Shown: positions 11,576-25,645, counted from the stretch's first letter. The stretch: 64,000 bases of DNA from Hippophae tibetana (GCA_037013495.1 CM072810.1:51942843-52006842); one strand, 5' to 3'. The notes: a model not told the origin generated them from the letters alone. Numbers and translations are program-made.

Positions 11576-12763
11576 TTGAACTGTCACCCTTAATCCTCGT
11601 TCAAAGCTCACAACAAGTCACGAGGATGTTACCCCCCCGTGCACGACACAAGTCATTCTAAATGACACTCGGAAACAACAAGGAAAGGTTACCCACAACA
11701 ACGAACCCAGGGATGGTACTTACCTCGGTTGCATCATTCCGTCTCTTGTAAGCAAACTTCACCTCTAAGTTGTGCTTTTATGGGATACAAATCGTAGATC
11801 ATGTTTTTATACCAAACATAGGAAAATAGCTAATCCTTCCTTCCTAAAGCTTAAGCTTTCAATACGGGACGCTTGAGCTGTCACCCTTAATCCTCGTTCA
11901 AAGCTCACACCAAGTCACGAGGATGTTACCCCCCATGCACGACACAAGTCATTCTAAATGACACTTGGAAACAACATAGAAAGGTTCCCCACAACAACAA
12001 ACCCAGGGATGGTACTTACCTCGGTTGCATCATTCCGTCTCTTGTAAGCGAACTTCACCTCGAACTTGTGCTTTTATGGGATACAAATTCGGAGATCATG
12101 TTTTGATACCAAATATAGGAAAATAGCTAATCCTTCCTTCCTAAAGCTTAAGCTTTCAATACGGGACGCTTGAACTGTCACCCTTAATCCTCGTTCAAAG
12201 CTCACAACAAGTCACGAGGATGTTACCCCCCCGTGCACGACACAAGTCATTCTAAATGACACTCGGAAACAACAAGGAAAGGTTACCCACAACAACGAAC
12301 CCAGGGATGGTACTTACCTCGGTTGCATCATTCCGTCTCTTGTAAGCAAACTTCACCTCTAAGTTGTGCTTTTATGGGATACAAATCGTAGATCATGTTT
12401 TTATACCAAACATAGGAAAATAGCTAATCCTTCCTTCCTAAAGCTTAAGCTTTCAATACGGGACGCTTGAGCTGTCACCCTTAATCCTCGTTCAAAGCTC
12501 ACACCAAGTCACGAGGATGTTACCCCCCATGCACGACACAAGTCATTCTAAATGACACTTGGAAACAACATAGAAAGGTTCCCCACAACAACAAACCCAG
12601 GGATGGTACTTACCTCGGTTGCATCATTCCGTCTCTTGTAAGCGAACTTCACCTCGAACTTGTGCTTTTATGGGATACAAATTCGGAGATCATGTTTTGA
12701 TACCAAATATAGGAAAATAGCTAATCCTTCCTTCCTAAAGCTTAAGCTTTCAATACGGGACGC
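11576..12763 (+). repeat. Near-identical tandem duplication of a G-H dimer (594 bp x 2)
   Basis: 11576-12169 and 12170-12763 are both G then H and look the same throughout, including the uncommon GTTTTTATACC in both G monomers and TTGAGCTGTC at both H starts. The corresponding place in the downstream copy (15433-16026) has a single G-H. So the dimer was either doubled here after the larger duplication or lost there. Confidence 0.82.
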
Positions 12764-15700
12764 TTGAACTGTCACCCTTAATCCTCGTTCAAAACTCACA
12801 CCAACTCACGAGGATGTTACCCCCCATGCACGACACAAGTCATTCTAAATGACACTTGGAAACAACATAGAAAGGTTACCCACAACAACGAACCCAGGGA
12901 TGGTACTTACCTCGGTTGCATCATTTCGTCTCTTGTAAGCGAACTTCACATCGAACTTGTGCTTTTATGGGACACAAACCTGAGATCATGTTTTGATACC
13001 AAACATAGGAAAATAGCTAATCCTTCCTTCCTAAAGCTTAAGCTTTCAATACGGGACGCATGAACTGTCAACCTTAATCCTCGTTCAAAGCTCACAACAA
13101 GTCACTAGGATGTTACCCCCCCGTGCACGACACAAGTCATTCTAAATGACACTCGGAAACAACAAGGAAAGGTTACCCACAACAACGAACCCAGGGATGG
13201 TACTTACCTCGGTTGCATCATTCCGTCTCTTGTAAGCGAACTTCACATCGAACTTTTGCTTTTATGGGACACAAACCTGAGATCATGTTTTGATACCAAA
13301 CATAGGAAAATAGCTAATCCTTCCTTCCTAAAGCATAAGCTTTCAATACGGGACGCTTGAACTGCCACCCTTAATCCCCGTTCAAAGCTCACAACAAGTC
13401 ACGAGGATGATACCCCCCCGTGCACGACACAAGTCATTCTAAATGACACTCGGAAACAACAAGGAAAGGTTACCCACAACAACGAACCCAGGGATGGTAC
13501 TTACCACGGTTGCATCATTCCATCTCTTGTAAGCAAACTTCACCTCTAAGTTGTGCTTTTATGGGATACAAATCGGAGATCATGTTTTGATACCAAACAT
13601 AGGAAAATAGCTAATCCGTCCTTCCTAAAGCTTAAGCTTTCAATACGGGACGCTTGAACTGTCACCCTTAATCCTCGTTCAAAGCTCACAACAAGTCACG
13701 AGGATGTTACCCCCCCGTGCACGACACAAGTCATTCTAAATGACACTTGGAAACAACAAGGAAAGGTTACCCATAACAACGAACCCAGGGATGGTACTTA
13801 CCTCGGTTGCATCATTCCGTCTCTTGTAAGCGAACTTTACCTCGAACTTGTGCTTTTATGGGACACAAACCTGAGATCATGTTTTGATACCAAACATAGG
13901 AAAATAGGTAATCCTTCCTTCCCAAAGCTTAAGCTTTCAATACGGGACGCTTGAACTGTCACCCTTCATCCTCGTTCAAAACTCACACCAAGTCACGAGG
14001 ATGTTACCCCCCATGCACGACACAAGTCATTCTAAATGACACTTGGAAACAACATAGAAAGGTTACCCACAACAACGAACCCAGGGATGGTTCTTACCTC
14101 GGTTGCATCATTCCGTCTCCTGTAAGCGAATTTCACCTCTAACTTGTGCTTTTATGGGATACAAATCGGAGATCATATTTTGATACCAAACATAGGAAAA
14201 TAGTTAATCCTTCCTTCCTAAAGCTTAAGCTTTCCATACGGGACGCTTGAACTGTCACCCTTAATCCTCGTTCAAAGATCACAACAAGTCACGAGGTTGT
14301 TACCCCCCGTGCACGACACAAGTCATTCTAAATGACACTTGGAAACAACATAGAAAGGTTCCCCACAACAACAAACCCAGGGATGGTACTTACCTCGGTT
14401 GCATCATTCCGTCTATTGTAAGCGAACTTCACCTCTAAGTTGTGCTTTTATGGGATACAAATCGGAGATCATGTTTTGATACCAAACATAGGAAAATAGC
14501 TAATCCGTCCTTCCTAAAGCTTAAGCTTTCAATACGGGACGCTTGAACTGTCACCCTTAATCCTCGTTCAAAGCTCACAACAAGTCACGAGGATGTTACC
14601 CCCCCGTGCACGACACAAGTCATTCTAAATGACACTTGGAAACAACAAGGAAAGGTTACCCATAACAACGAACCCAGGGATGGTACTTACCTCGGTTGCA
14701 TCATTCCGTCTCTTGTAAGCGAACTTTACCTCGAACTTGTGCTTTTATGGGACACAAACCTGAGATCATGTTTTGATACCAAACATAGGAAAATAGCTAA
14801 TCCTTCCTTCCCAAAGCTTAAGCTTTCAATACGGGACGCTTGAACTGTCACCCTTCATCCTCGTTCAAAACTCACACCAAGTCACGAGGATGTTACCCCC
14901 CATGCACGACACAAGTCATTCTAAATGACACTTGGAAACAACATAGAAAGGTTACCCACAACAACGAACCCAGGGATGGTTCTTACCTCGGTTGCATCAT
15001 TCCGTCTCCTGTAAGCGAATTTCACCTCTAACTTGTGCTTTTATGGGATACAAATCGGAGATCATATTTTGATACCAAACATAGGAAAATAGTTAATCCT
15101 TCCTTCCTAAAGCTTAAGCTTTCCATACGGGACGCTTGAACTGTCACCCTTAATCCTCGTTCAAAGATCACAACAAGTCACGAGGTTGTTACCCCCCGTG
15201 CACGACACAAGTCATTCTAAATGACACTTGGAAACAACATAGAAAGGTTCCCCACAACAACAAACCCAGGGATGGTACTTACCTCGGTTGCATCATTCCG
15301 TCTCTTGTAAGCGAACTTCACCTCGAACTTGTGCTTTTATGGGATACAAATTCGGAGATCATGTTTTGATACCAAATATAGGAAAATAGCTAATCCTTCC
15401 TTCCTAAAGCTTAAGCTTTCAATACGGGACGCTTGAACTGTCACCCTTAATCCTCGTTCAAAGCTCACAACAAGTCACGAGGATGTTACCCCCCCGTGCA
15501 CGACACAAGTCATTCTAAATGACACTCGGAAACAACAAGGAAAGGTTACCCACAACAACGAACCCAGGGATGGTACTTACCTCGGTTGCATCATTCCGTC
15601 TCTTGTAAGCAAACTTCACCTCTAAGTTGTGCTTTTATGGGATACAAATCGTAGATCATGTTTTTATACCAAACATAGGAAAATAGCTAATCCTTCCTTC

Positions 15701-16026
15701 CTAAAGCTTAAGCTTTCAATACGGGACGCTTGAGCTGTCACCCTTAATCCTCGTTCAAAGCTCACACCAAGTCACGAGGATGTTACCCCCCATGCACGAC
15801 ACAAGTCATTCTAAATGACACTTGGAAACAACATAGAAAGGTTCCCCACAACAACAAACCCAGGGATGGTACTTACCTCGGTTGCATCATTCCGTCTCTT
15901 GTAAGCGAACTTCACCTCGAACTTGTGCTTTTATGGGATACAAATTCGGAGATCATGTTTTGATACCAAATATAGGAAAATAGCTAATCCTTCCTTCCTA
16001 AAGCTTAAGCTTTCAATACGGGACGC
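12764..16026 (+). repeat. 11-monomer block, copy 2
   Basis: The order is I/J, B, C, D, E, A/C, D, E, A, G, H, with starts at 12764, 13061, 13357, 13654, 13951, 14247, 14543, 14840, 15136, 15433 and 15730. The first monomer reads CCTTAATCC at its start (as in type I) but ATCATTTCGTCTC and CACATCGAAC further on (as in J at 8907), so it is the join. A private variant in it is CCAACTCACG. Confidence 0.8.
14247..14542 (+). repeat. Second copy of the A/C chimeric monomer
   Basis: It has the same A-to-C structure and the same switch zone as the monomer at 10390, and is also flanked by E monomers 889 bp apart (13951 and 14840). It sits 3857 bp downstream of the first. It is a copy carried by the larger 11-monomer duplication, so the 3-monomer event came first. 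Confidence 0.85.
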
Positions 16027-19000
16027 TTGAACTGTCACCCTTAATCCTCGTTCAAAACTCACACCAAGTCACGAGGATGTTACCCCCCATGCACGACACA
16101 AGTCATTCTAAATGACACTCGGAAACAACAAGGAAAGGTTACCCATAACAACGAACCCAGGGATGGTACTTACCTCGGTTGCATCATTCCGTCTCTTGTA
16201 AGCGAACTTCACCTCGAACTTGTGCTTTTATGGGACACAAACCTGAGATCATGTTTTGATACCAAACATAGGAAAATAGCTAATCCTTCCTTCCAAAAGC
16301 TTAAGCTTTCAATACGGGACGCTTGAACTGCCACCCTTAATCCCCGTTCAAAGCTCACAACAAGTCACGAGGATGTTACCCCCCCGTGCACGACACAAGT
16401 CATTCTAAATGACACTCGGAAACAACAAGGAAAGGTTACCCACAACAACGAACCCAGGGATGGTACTTACCACGGTTGCATCATTCCGTCTCTTGTAAGC
16501 AAACTTCACCTCTAAGTTGTGCTTTTATGGGATACAAATCGGAGATCATGTTTTGATACCAAACATAGGAAAATAGCTAATCCGTCCTTCCTAAAGCTTA
16601 AGCTTTCAATACGGGACGCTTGAACTGTCACCCTTAATCCTCGTTCAAAGCTCACAACAAGTCACGAGGATGTTACCCCCCCGTGCACGACACAAGTCAT
16701 TCTAAATGACACTTGGAAACAACAAGGAAAGGTTACCCATAACAACGAACCCAGGGATGGTACTTACCTCGGTTGCATCATTCCGTCTCTTGTAAGCGAA
16801 CTTTACCTCGAACTTGTGCTTTTATGGGACACAAACCTGAGATCATGTTTTGATACCAAACATAGGAAAATAGCTAATCCTTCCTTCCAAAAGCTTAAGC
16901 TTTCAATACGGGACGCTTGAACTGTCACCCTTCATCCTCGTTCAAAACTCACACCAAGTCACGAGGATGTTACCCCCCATGCACGACACAAGTCATTCTA
17001 AATGACACTTGGAAACAACATAGAAAGGTTACCCACAAAAACGAACCCAGGGATGGTTCTTACCTCGGTTGCATCATTCCGTCTCCTGTAAGCGAATTTC
17101 ACCTCTAACTTGTGCTTTTATGGGATACAAATCGGAGATCATATTTTGATACCAAACATAGGAAAATAGTTAATCCTTCCTTCCTAAAGCTTAAGCTTTC
17201 CATACGGGACGCTTGAACTGTCACCCTTAATCCTCGTTCAAAGATCACAACAAGTCACGAGGTTGTTACCCCCCGTGCACGACACAAGTCATTCTAAATG
17301 ACACTTGGAAACAACATAGAAAGGTTCCCCACAACAACAAACCCAGGGATGGTACTTACCTCGGTTGCATCATTCCGTCTCTTGTAAGCGAACTTCACCT
17401 CGAACTTGTGCTTTTATGGGATACAAATTCGGAGATCATGTTTTGATACCAAATATAGGAAAATAGCTAATCATTCCTTCCTAAAGCTTAAGCTTTCAAT
17501 ACGGGACGCTTGAACTGTCACCCTTAATCCTCGTTCAAAGCTCACAACAAGTCACGAGGATGTTACCCCCCCGTGCACGACACAAGTCATTCTAAATGAC
17601 ACTCGGAAACAACAAGGAAAGGTTACCCACAACAACGAACCCAGGGATGGTACTTACCTCGGTTGCATCATTCCGTCTCTTGTAAGCAAACTTCACCTCT
17701 AAGTTGTGCTTTTATGGGATACAAATCGTAGATCATGTTTTGATACCAAACATAGGATAATAGCTAATCCTTCCTTCCTAAAGCTTAAGCTTTCAATACG
17801 GGACGCTTGAGCTGTCACCCTTAATCCTCGTTCAAAGCTCACACCAAGTCACGAGGATGTTACCCCTCATTTACGACACAAGTCATTCTAAATGACACTT
17901 GGAAACAACATAGAAAGGTTCCCCACAACAACAAACCCAGGGATGGTACTTACCTCGGTTGCATCATTCCGTCTCTTGTAAGCGAACTTCACCTCGAACT
18001 TGTGCTTTTATGGGATACAAATTCGGAGATCATGTTTTGATACCAAATATAGGAAAATAGCTAATCCTTCCTTCCTAAAGCTTAAGCTTTCAATACGGGA
18101 CGCTTGAACTGTCACCCTTAATCCTCGTTCAAAGCTCACAACAAGTCACGAGGATGTTACCCCCCCGTGCACGACAAAAGTCATTCTAAATGACACTCGG
18201 AAACAACAAGGAAAGGTTACCCACAACAACGAACCCAGGGATGGTACTTACCTCGGTTGCATCATTCCGTCTCTTGTAAGCGAACTTCACCTCTGAGTTG
18301 AACTTTTATGGGATACAAATCGAAGATCATGTTTTGATACCAAACATAGGAAAATAGCTAATCCTTCCTTCCTAAAGCTTAAGCTTTCAATACGGGACGC
18401 TTGAGCTGTCACCCTTAATCCTCGTTCAAAGCTCACAACAAGTCACGAGGATGTTACCCCCCCGTGCACGACACAAGTCATTCTAAATGACACTTGGAAA
18501 CAACATAGAAAGGTTACCCACAACAACAAACCCAGGGATGGATACTTACCTCGGTTGCATCATTCCGTCTCTTGTAAGCGAACTTCACCTCGAACTTGTG
18601 CTTTTATGGGATACAAATTCGGAGATCATGTTTTGATACTAAACATAGGAAAATAGCTAATCCTTCCTTCCTCAAGCTTAAGCTTTCAATACGGGACGCA
18701 TGAACTGTCAACCTTAATCCTCGTTCAAAACTCACAACAAGTCACGAGGATGTTACCCCCCCGTGCACGACACAAGTCATTCTAAATGACACTCGGAAAC
18801 AACAAGGAAAGGTTACCCACAACAACGAACCCAGGGATGGTACTTACCACGGTTGCATCATTCCGTCTCTTGTAAGCAAACTTCACCTCTAAGTTGTGCT
18901 TTTATGGGATACAAATCGGAGATCATGTTTTGATACTAAACATAGGAAAATAGCTAATCCTTCCTTCCTAAAGCTTAAGCTTTCAATACGGGACGCATGA

Positions 19001-20301
19001 ACTGTCAACCTTAATCCTCGTTCAAAGCTCACAACAAGTCACGAGGATGTTACCCCCCCGTGCACGACACAAGTCATTCTAAATGACACTCGGAAACAAC
19101 AAGGAAAGGTTACCCACAACAACGAACCCAGGGATGGTACTTACCTCGGTTGCATCATTCCGTCTCTTGTAAGCAAACTTCACCTCTAAGTTGTGCTTTT
19201 ATGGGATACAAATCGTAGATCATGTTTTGATACCAAACATAGGAAAATAGCTAATCCTTCCTTCCTAAAGCTTAAGCTTTCAATACGGGACGCTTGAGCT
19301 GTCACCCTTAATCCTCGTTCAAAGCTCACACCAAGTCACGAGGATGTTACCCCCCATGCACGACACAAGTCATTCTAAATGACACTTGGAAACAACATAG
19401 AAAGGTTCCCCACAACAACAAACCCAGGGATGGTACTTACCTCGGTTTCATCATTCCGTCTCTTGTAAGCGAACTTCACCTCGAACTTGTGCTTTTATGG
19501 GATACAAATCGGAGATCATATTTTGATACCAAACATAGGAAAATAGTTAATCCTTCCTTCCTAAAGCTTAAGCTTTCCATACGGGACGCTTGAACTGTCA
19601 CCCTTAATCCTCATTCAAAGATCACAACAAGTCACGAGGTTGTTACCCCCCGTGCACGACACAAGTCATTCTAAATGACACTTGGAAACAACATAGAAAG
19701 GTTCCCCACAACAACAAACCCAGGGATGGTACTTACCTCGGTTGCATCATTCCGTCTCTTGTAAGCGAACTTCACCTCGAACTTGTGCTTTTATGGGATA
19801 CAAATTCGGAGATCATGTTTTGATACCAAATATAGGAAAATAGCTAATCCTTCCTTCCTAAAGCTTAAGCTTTCAATACGGGACGCTTGAACTGTCACCC
19901 TTAATCCTCGTTCAAAGCTCACAACAAGTCACGAGGATGTTACCCCCCCGTGCACGACACAAGTCATTCTAAATGACACTCGGAAACAACAAGGAAAGGT
20001 TACCCACAACAACGAACCCAGGGATGGTACTTACCTCGGTTGCATCATTCCGTCTCTTGTAAGCAAACTTCACCTCTAAGTTGTGCTTTTATGGGATACA
20101 AATCGTAGATCATGTTTTGATACCAAACATAGGAAAATAGCTAATCCTTCTTTCCTAAAGCGTAAGCTTTCAATACGGGACGCTTGAACTGCCACCCTTA
20201 ATCCCCGTTCAAAGCTCACAACAAGTCACGAGGATGTTACCCCCCTTGCACGACACAAGTCATTCTAAATGACACTTGGAAACAACAAAGAAAGGTTACC
20301 C
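14957..20301 (+). repeat. 18-monomer (5344 bp) tandem segment, copy 1
   Basis: It runs from inside the E monomer at 14840 to inside the chimeric monomer at 20184. The order is A 15136, G 15433, H 15730, K 16027, C 16324, D 16620, E 16917, A 17213, G 17510, H 17807, G 18104, L 18401, B/C 18700, B/G 18996, H/E 19293, A 19590, G 19887. Rare markers are GGATAATAG (about 17755), CCCCTCATTTACGAC (about 17863), CACCTCTGAGTTGAAC (about 18288) and CCTCAAGCTT (about 18670). Each has a partner 5344-5345 bp downstream. End positions are uncertain by some tens of bases because the sequences flanking the breakpoints are alike. Confidence 0.88.
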
Positions 20302-20479
20302 ACAACAACGAACCCAGGGATGGTTCTTACCTCGGTTGCATCATTCCGTCTCCTGTAAGCGAATTTCACCTCTAACTTGTGCTTTTATGGGATACAAATC
20401 GGAGATCATATTTTGATACCAAACATAGGAAAATAGTTAATCCTTCCTTCCTAAAGCTTAAGCTTTCCATACGGGACGC
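20184..20479 (+). repeat. Chimeric C/E monomer at the 18-mer duplication junction
   Basis: The first half (CTGCCACC, ACCCCCCTTGCACG, CAACAAAGAAAGG) matches the monomer near 25528. From about 20301 it matches the E monomer at 14840 (GGTTCTTACC, CTCCTGTAAGCGAATTTC, GATCATATTTTG). Both equivalents are 5344 bp away in opposite directions, as expected for the join of a tandem duplication. Confidence 0.87.
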
Positions 20480-23400
20480 TTGAACTGTCACCCTTAATCC
20501 TCGTTCAAAGATCACAACAAGTCACGAGGTTGTTACCCCCCGTGCACGACACAAGTCATTCTAAATGACACTTGGAAACAACATAGAAAGGTTCCCCACA
20601 ACAACAAACCCAGGGATGGTACTTACCTCGGTTGCATCATTCCGTCTCTTGTAAGCGAACTTCACCTCGAACTTGTGCTTTTATGGGATACAAATTCGGA
20701 GATCATGTTTTGATACCAAATATAGGAAAATAGCTAATCCTTCCTTCCTAAAGCTTAAGCTTTCAATACGGGACGCTTGAACTGTCACCCTTAATCCTCG
20801 TTCAAAGCTCACAACAAGTCACGAGGATGTTACCCCCCCGTGCACGACACAAGTCATTCTAAATGACACTCGGAAACAACAAGGAAAGGTTACCCACAAC
20901 AACGAACCCAGGGATGGTACTTACCTCGGTTGCATCATTCCGTCTCTTGTAAGCAAACTTCACCTCTAAGTTGTGCTTTTATGGGATACAAATCGTAGAT
21001 CATGTTTTTATACCAAACATAGGAAAATAGCTAATCCTTCCTTCCTAAAGCTTAAGCTTTCAATACGGGACGCTTGAGCTGTCACCCTTAATCCTCGTTC
21101 AAAGCTCACACCAAGTCACGAGGATGTTACCCCCCATGCACGACACAAGTCATTCTAAATGACACTTGGAAACAACATAGAAAGGTTCCCCACAACAACA
21201 AACCCAGGGATGGTACTTACCTCGGTTGCATCATTCCGTCTCTTGTAAGCGAACTTCACCTCGAACTTGTGCTTTTATGGGATACAAATTCGGAGATCAT
21301 GTTTTGATACCAAATATAGGAAAATAGCTAATCCTTCCTTCCTAAAGCTTAAGCTTTCAATACGGGACGCTTGAACTGTCACCCTTAATCCTCGTTCAAA
21401 ACTCACACCAAGTCACGAGGATGTTACCCCCCATGCACGACACAAGTCATTCTAAATGACACTCGGAAACAACAAGGAAAGGTTACCCATAACAACGAAC
21501 CCAGGGATGGTACTTACCTCGGTTGCATCATTCCGTCTCTTGTAAGCGAACTTTACCTCGAACTTGTGCTTTTATGGGACACAAACCTGAGATCATGTTT
21601 TGATACCAAACATAGGAAAATAGCTAATCCTTCCTTCCAAAAGCTTAAGCTTTCAATACGGGACGCTTGAACTGCCACCCTTAATCCCCGTTCAAAGCTC
21701 ACAACAAGTCACGAGGATGTTACCCCCCCGTGCACGACACAAGTCATTCTAAATGACACTCGGAAACAACAAGGAAAGGTTACCCACAACAACGAACCCA
21801 GGGATGGTACTTACCACGGTTGCATCATTCCGTCTCTTGTAAGCAAACTTCACCTCTAAGTTGTGCTTTTATGGGATACAAATCGGAGATCATGTTTTGA
21901 TACCAAACATAGGAAAATAGCTAATCCGTCCTTCCTAAAGCTTAAGCTTTCAATACGGGACGCTTGAACTGTCACCCTTAATCCTCGTTCAAAGCTCACA
22001 ACAAGTCACGAGGATGTTACCCCCCCGTGCACGACACAAGTCATTCTAAATGACACTTGGAAACAACAAGGAAAGGTTACCCATAACAACGAACCCAGGG
22101 ATGGTACTTACCTCGGTTGCATCATTCCGTCTCTTGTAAGCGAACTTTACCTCGAACTTGTGCTTTTATGGGACACAAACCTGAGATCATGTTTTGATAC
22201 CAAACATAGGAAAATAGCTAATCCTTCCTTCCAAAAGCTTAAGCTTTCAATACGGGACGCTTGAACTGTCACCCTTCATCCTCGTTCAAAACTCACACCA
22301 AGTCACGAGGATGTTACCCCCCATGCACGACACAAGTCATTCTAAATGACACTTGGAAACAACATAGAAAGGTTACCCACAACAACGAACCCAGGGATGG
22401 TTCTTACCTCGGTTGCATCATTCCGTCTCCTGTAAGCGAATTTCACCTCTAACTTGTGCTTTTATGGGATACAAATCGGAGATCATATTTTGATACCAAA
22501 CATAGGAAAATAGTTAATCCTTCCTTCCTAAAGCTTAAGCTTTCCATACGGGACGCTTGAACTGTCACCCTTAATCCTCGTTCAAAGATCACAACAAGTC
22601 ACGAGGTTGTTACCCCCCGTGCACGACACAAGTCATTCTAAATGACACTTGGAAACAACATAGAAAGGTTCCCCACAACAACAAACCCAGGGATGGTACT
22701 TACCTCGGTTGCATCATTCCGTCTCTTGTAAGCGAACTTCACCTCGAACTTGTGCTTTTATGGGATACAAATTCGGAGATCATGTTTTGATACCAAATAT
22801 AGGAAAATAGCTAATCCTTCCTTCCTAAAGCTTAAGCTTTCAATACGGGACGCTTGAACTGTCACCCTTAATCCTCGTTCAAAGCTCACAACAAGTCACG
22901 AGGATGTTACCCCCCCGTGCACGACACAAGTCATTCTAAATGACACTCGGAAACAACAAGGAAAGGTTACCCACAACAACGAACCCAGGGATGGTACTTA
23001 CCTCGGTTGCATCATTCCGTCTCTTGTAAGCAAACTTCACCTCTAAGTTGTGCTTTTATGGGATACAAATCGTAGATCATGTTTTGATACCAAACATAGG
23101 ATAATAGCTAATCCTTCCTTCCTAAAGCTTAAGCTTTCAATACGGGACGCTTGAGCTGTCACCCTTAATCCTCGTTCAAAGCTCACACCAAGTCACGAGG
23201 ATGTTACCCCTCATTTACGACACAAGTCATTCTAAATGACACTTGGAAACAACATAGAAAGGTTCCCCACAACAACAAACCCAGGGATGGTACTTACCTC
23301 GGTTGCATCATTCCGTCTCTTGTAAGCGAACTTCACCTCGAACTTGTGCTTTTATGGGATACAAATTCGGAGATCATGTTTTGATACCAAATATAGGAAA

Positions 23401-25645
23401 ATAGCTAATCCTTCCTTCCTAAAGCTTAAGCTTTCAATACGGGACGCTTGAACTGTCACCCTTAATCCTCGTTCAAAGCTCACAACAAGTCACGAGGATG
23501 TTACCCCCCCGTGCACGACAAAAGTCATTCTAAATGACACTCGGAAACAACAAGGAAAGGTTACCCACAACAACGAACCCAGGGATGGTACTTACCTCGG
23601 TTGCATCATTCCGTCTCTTGTAAGCGAACTTCACCTCTGAGTTGAACTTTTATGGGATACAAATCGAAGATCATGTTTTGATACCAAACATAGGAAAATA
23701 GCTAATCCTTCCTTCCTAAAGCTTAAGCTTTCAATACGGGACGCTTGAGCTGTCACCCTTAATCCTCGTTCAAAGCTCACAACAAGTCACGAGGATGTTA
23801 CCCCCCCGTGCACGACACAAGTCATTCTAAATGACACTTGGAAACAACATAGAAAGGTTACCCACAACAACAAACCCAGGGATGGATACTTACCTCGGTT
23901 GCATCATTCCGTCTCTTGTAAGCGAACTTCACCTCGAACTTGTGCTTTTATGGGATACAAATTCGGAGATCATGTTTTGATACTAAACATAGGAAAATAG
24001 CTAATCCTTCCTTCCTCAAGCTTAAGCTTTCAATACGGGACGCATGAACTGTCAACCTTAATCCTCGTTCAAAACTCACAACAAGTCACGAGGATGTTAC
24101 CCCCCCGTGCACGACACAAGTCATTCTAAATGACACTCGGAAACAACAAGGAAAGGTTACCCACAACAACGAACCCAGGGATGGTACTTACCACGGTTGC
24201 ATCATTCCGTCTCTTGTAAGCAAACTTCACCTCTAAGTTGTGCTTTTATCGGATACAAATCGGAGATCATGTTTTGATACTAAACATAGGAAAATAGCTA
24301 ATCCTTCCTTCCTAAAGCTTAAGCTTTCAATACGGGACGCATGAACTGTCAACCTTAATCCTCGTTCAAAGCTCACAACAAGTCACGAGGATGTTACCCC
24401 CCCGTGCACGACACAAGTCATTCTAAATGACACTCGGAAACAACAAGGAAAGGTTACCCACAACAACGAACCCAGGGATGGTACTTACCTCGGTTGCATC
24501 ATTCCGTCTCTTGTAAGCAAACTTCACCTCTAAGTTGTGCTTTTATGGGATACAAATCGTAGATCATGTTTTGATACCAAACATAGGAAAATAGCTAATC
24601 CTTCCTTCCTAAAGCTTAAGCTTTCAATACGGGACGCTTGAGCTGTCACCCTTAATCCTCGTTCAAAGCTCACACCAAGTCACGAGGATGTTACCCCCCA
24701 TGCACGACACAAGTCATTCTAAATGACACTTGGAAACAACATAGAAAGGTTCCCCACAACAACAAACCCAGGGATGGTACTTACCTCGGTTTCATCATTC
24801 CGTCTCTTGTAAGCGAACTTCACCTCGAACTTGTGCTTTTATGGGATACAAATCGGAGATCATATTTTGATACCAAACATAGGAAAATAGTTAATCCTTC
24901 CTTCCTAAAGCTTAAGCTTTCCATACGGGACGCTTGAACTGTCACCCTTAATCCTCATTCAAAGATCACAACAAGTCACGAGGTTGTTACCCCCCGTGCA
25001 CGACACAAGTCATTCTAAATGACACTTGGAAACAACATAGAAAGGTTCCCCACAACAACAAACCCAGGGATGGTACTTACCTCGGTTGCATCATTCCGTC
25101 TCTTGTAAGCGAACTTCACCTCGAACTTGTGCTTTTATGGGATACAAATTCGGAGATCATGTTTTGATACCAAATATAGGAAAATAGCTAATCCTTCCTT
25201 CCTAAAGCTTAAGCTTTCAATACGGGACGCTTGAACTGTCACCCTTAATCCTCGTTCAAAGCTCACAACAAGTCACGAGGATGTTACCCCCCCGTGCACG
25301 ACACAAGTCATTCTAAATGACACTCGGAAACAACAAGGAAAGGTTACCCACAACAACGAACCCAGGGATGGTACTTACCTCGGTTGCATCATTCCGTCTC
25401 TTGTAAGCAAACTTCACCTCTAAGTTGTGCTTTTATGGGATACAAATCGTAGATCATGTTTTGATACCAAACATAGGAAAATAGCTAATCCTTCTTTCCT
25501 AAAGCGTAAGCTTTCAATACGGGACGCTTGAACTGCCACCCTTAATCCCCGTTCAAAGCTCACAACAAGTCACGAGGATGTTACCCCCCTTGCACGACAC
25601 AAGTCATTCTAAATGACACTTGGAAACAACAAAGAAAGGTTACCC
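20302..25645 (+). repeat. 18-monomer (5344 bp) tandem segment, copy 2
   Basis: It has the same order as copy 1: A 20480, G 20777, H 21074, K 21371, C 21668, D 21964, E 22261, A 22557, and onward to the C/D monomer near 25528. By eye only a handful of differences exist over 5.3 kb, such as ACAAAAACG in copy 1 against ACAACAACG here, TCATTCC against TCCTTCC, and ATCGGAT here against ATGGGAT in copy 1. It is the least diverged large duplication in the window and so probably among the youngest. Confidence 0.88.

Larger units (their letters stand above)
8907..12763 (+). repeat. 11-monomer block, copy 1, enlarged by an internal dimer duplication (3857 bp)
   Basis: The order is J, B, C, D, E, A/C, D, E, A, G, H, G, H, with starts at 8907, 9203, 9500, 9797, 10094, 10390, 10686, 10983, 11279, 11576, about 11872, 12170 and about 12466. 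Markers shared with copy 2 are ATCATTTCGTCTC, GATGATACC, CATTCCATCTC and TTCCCAAAGC. The extra G-H pair (11576-12763) is absent from copy 2. It overlaps the second 10-mer HOR because the events are nested. Confidence 0.8.
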
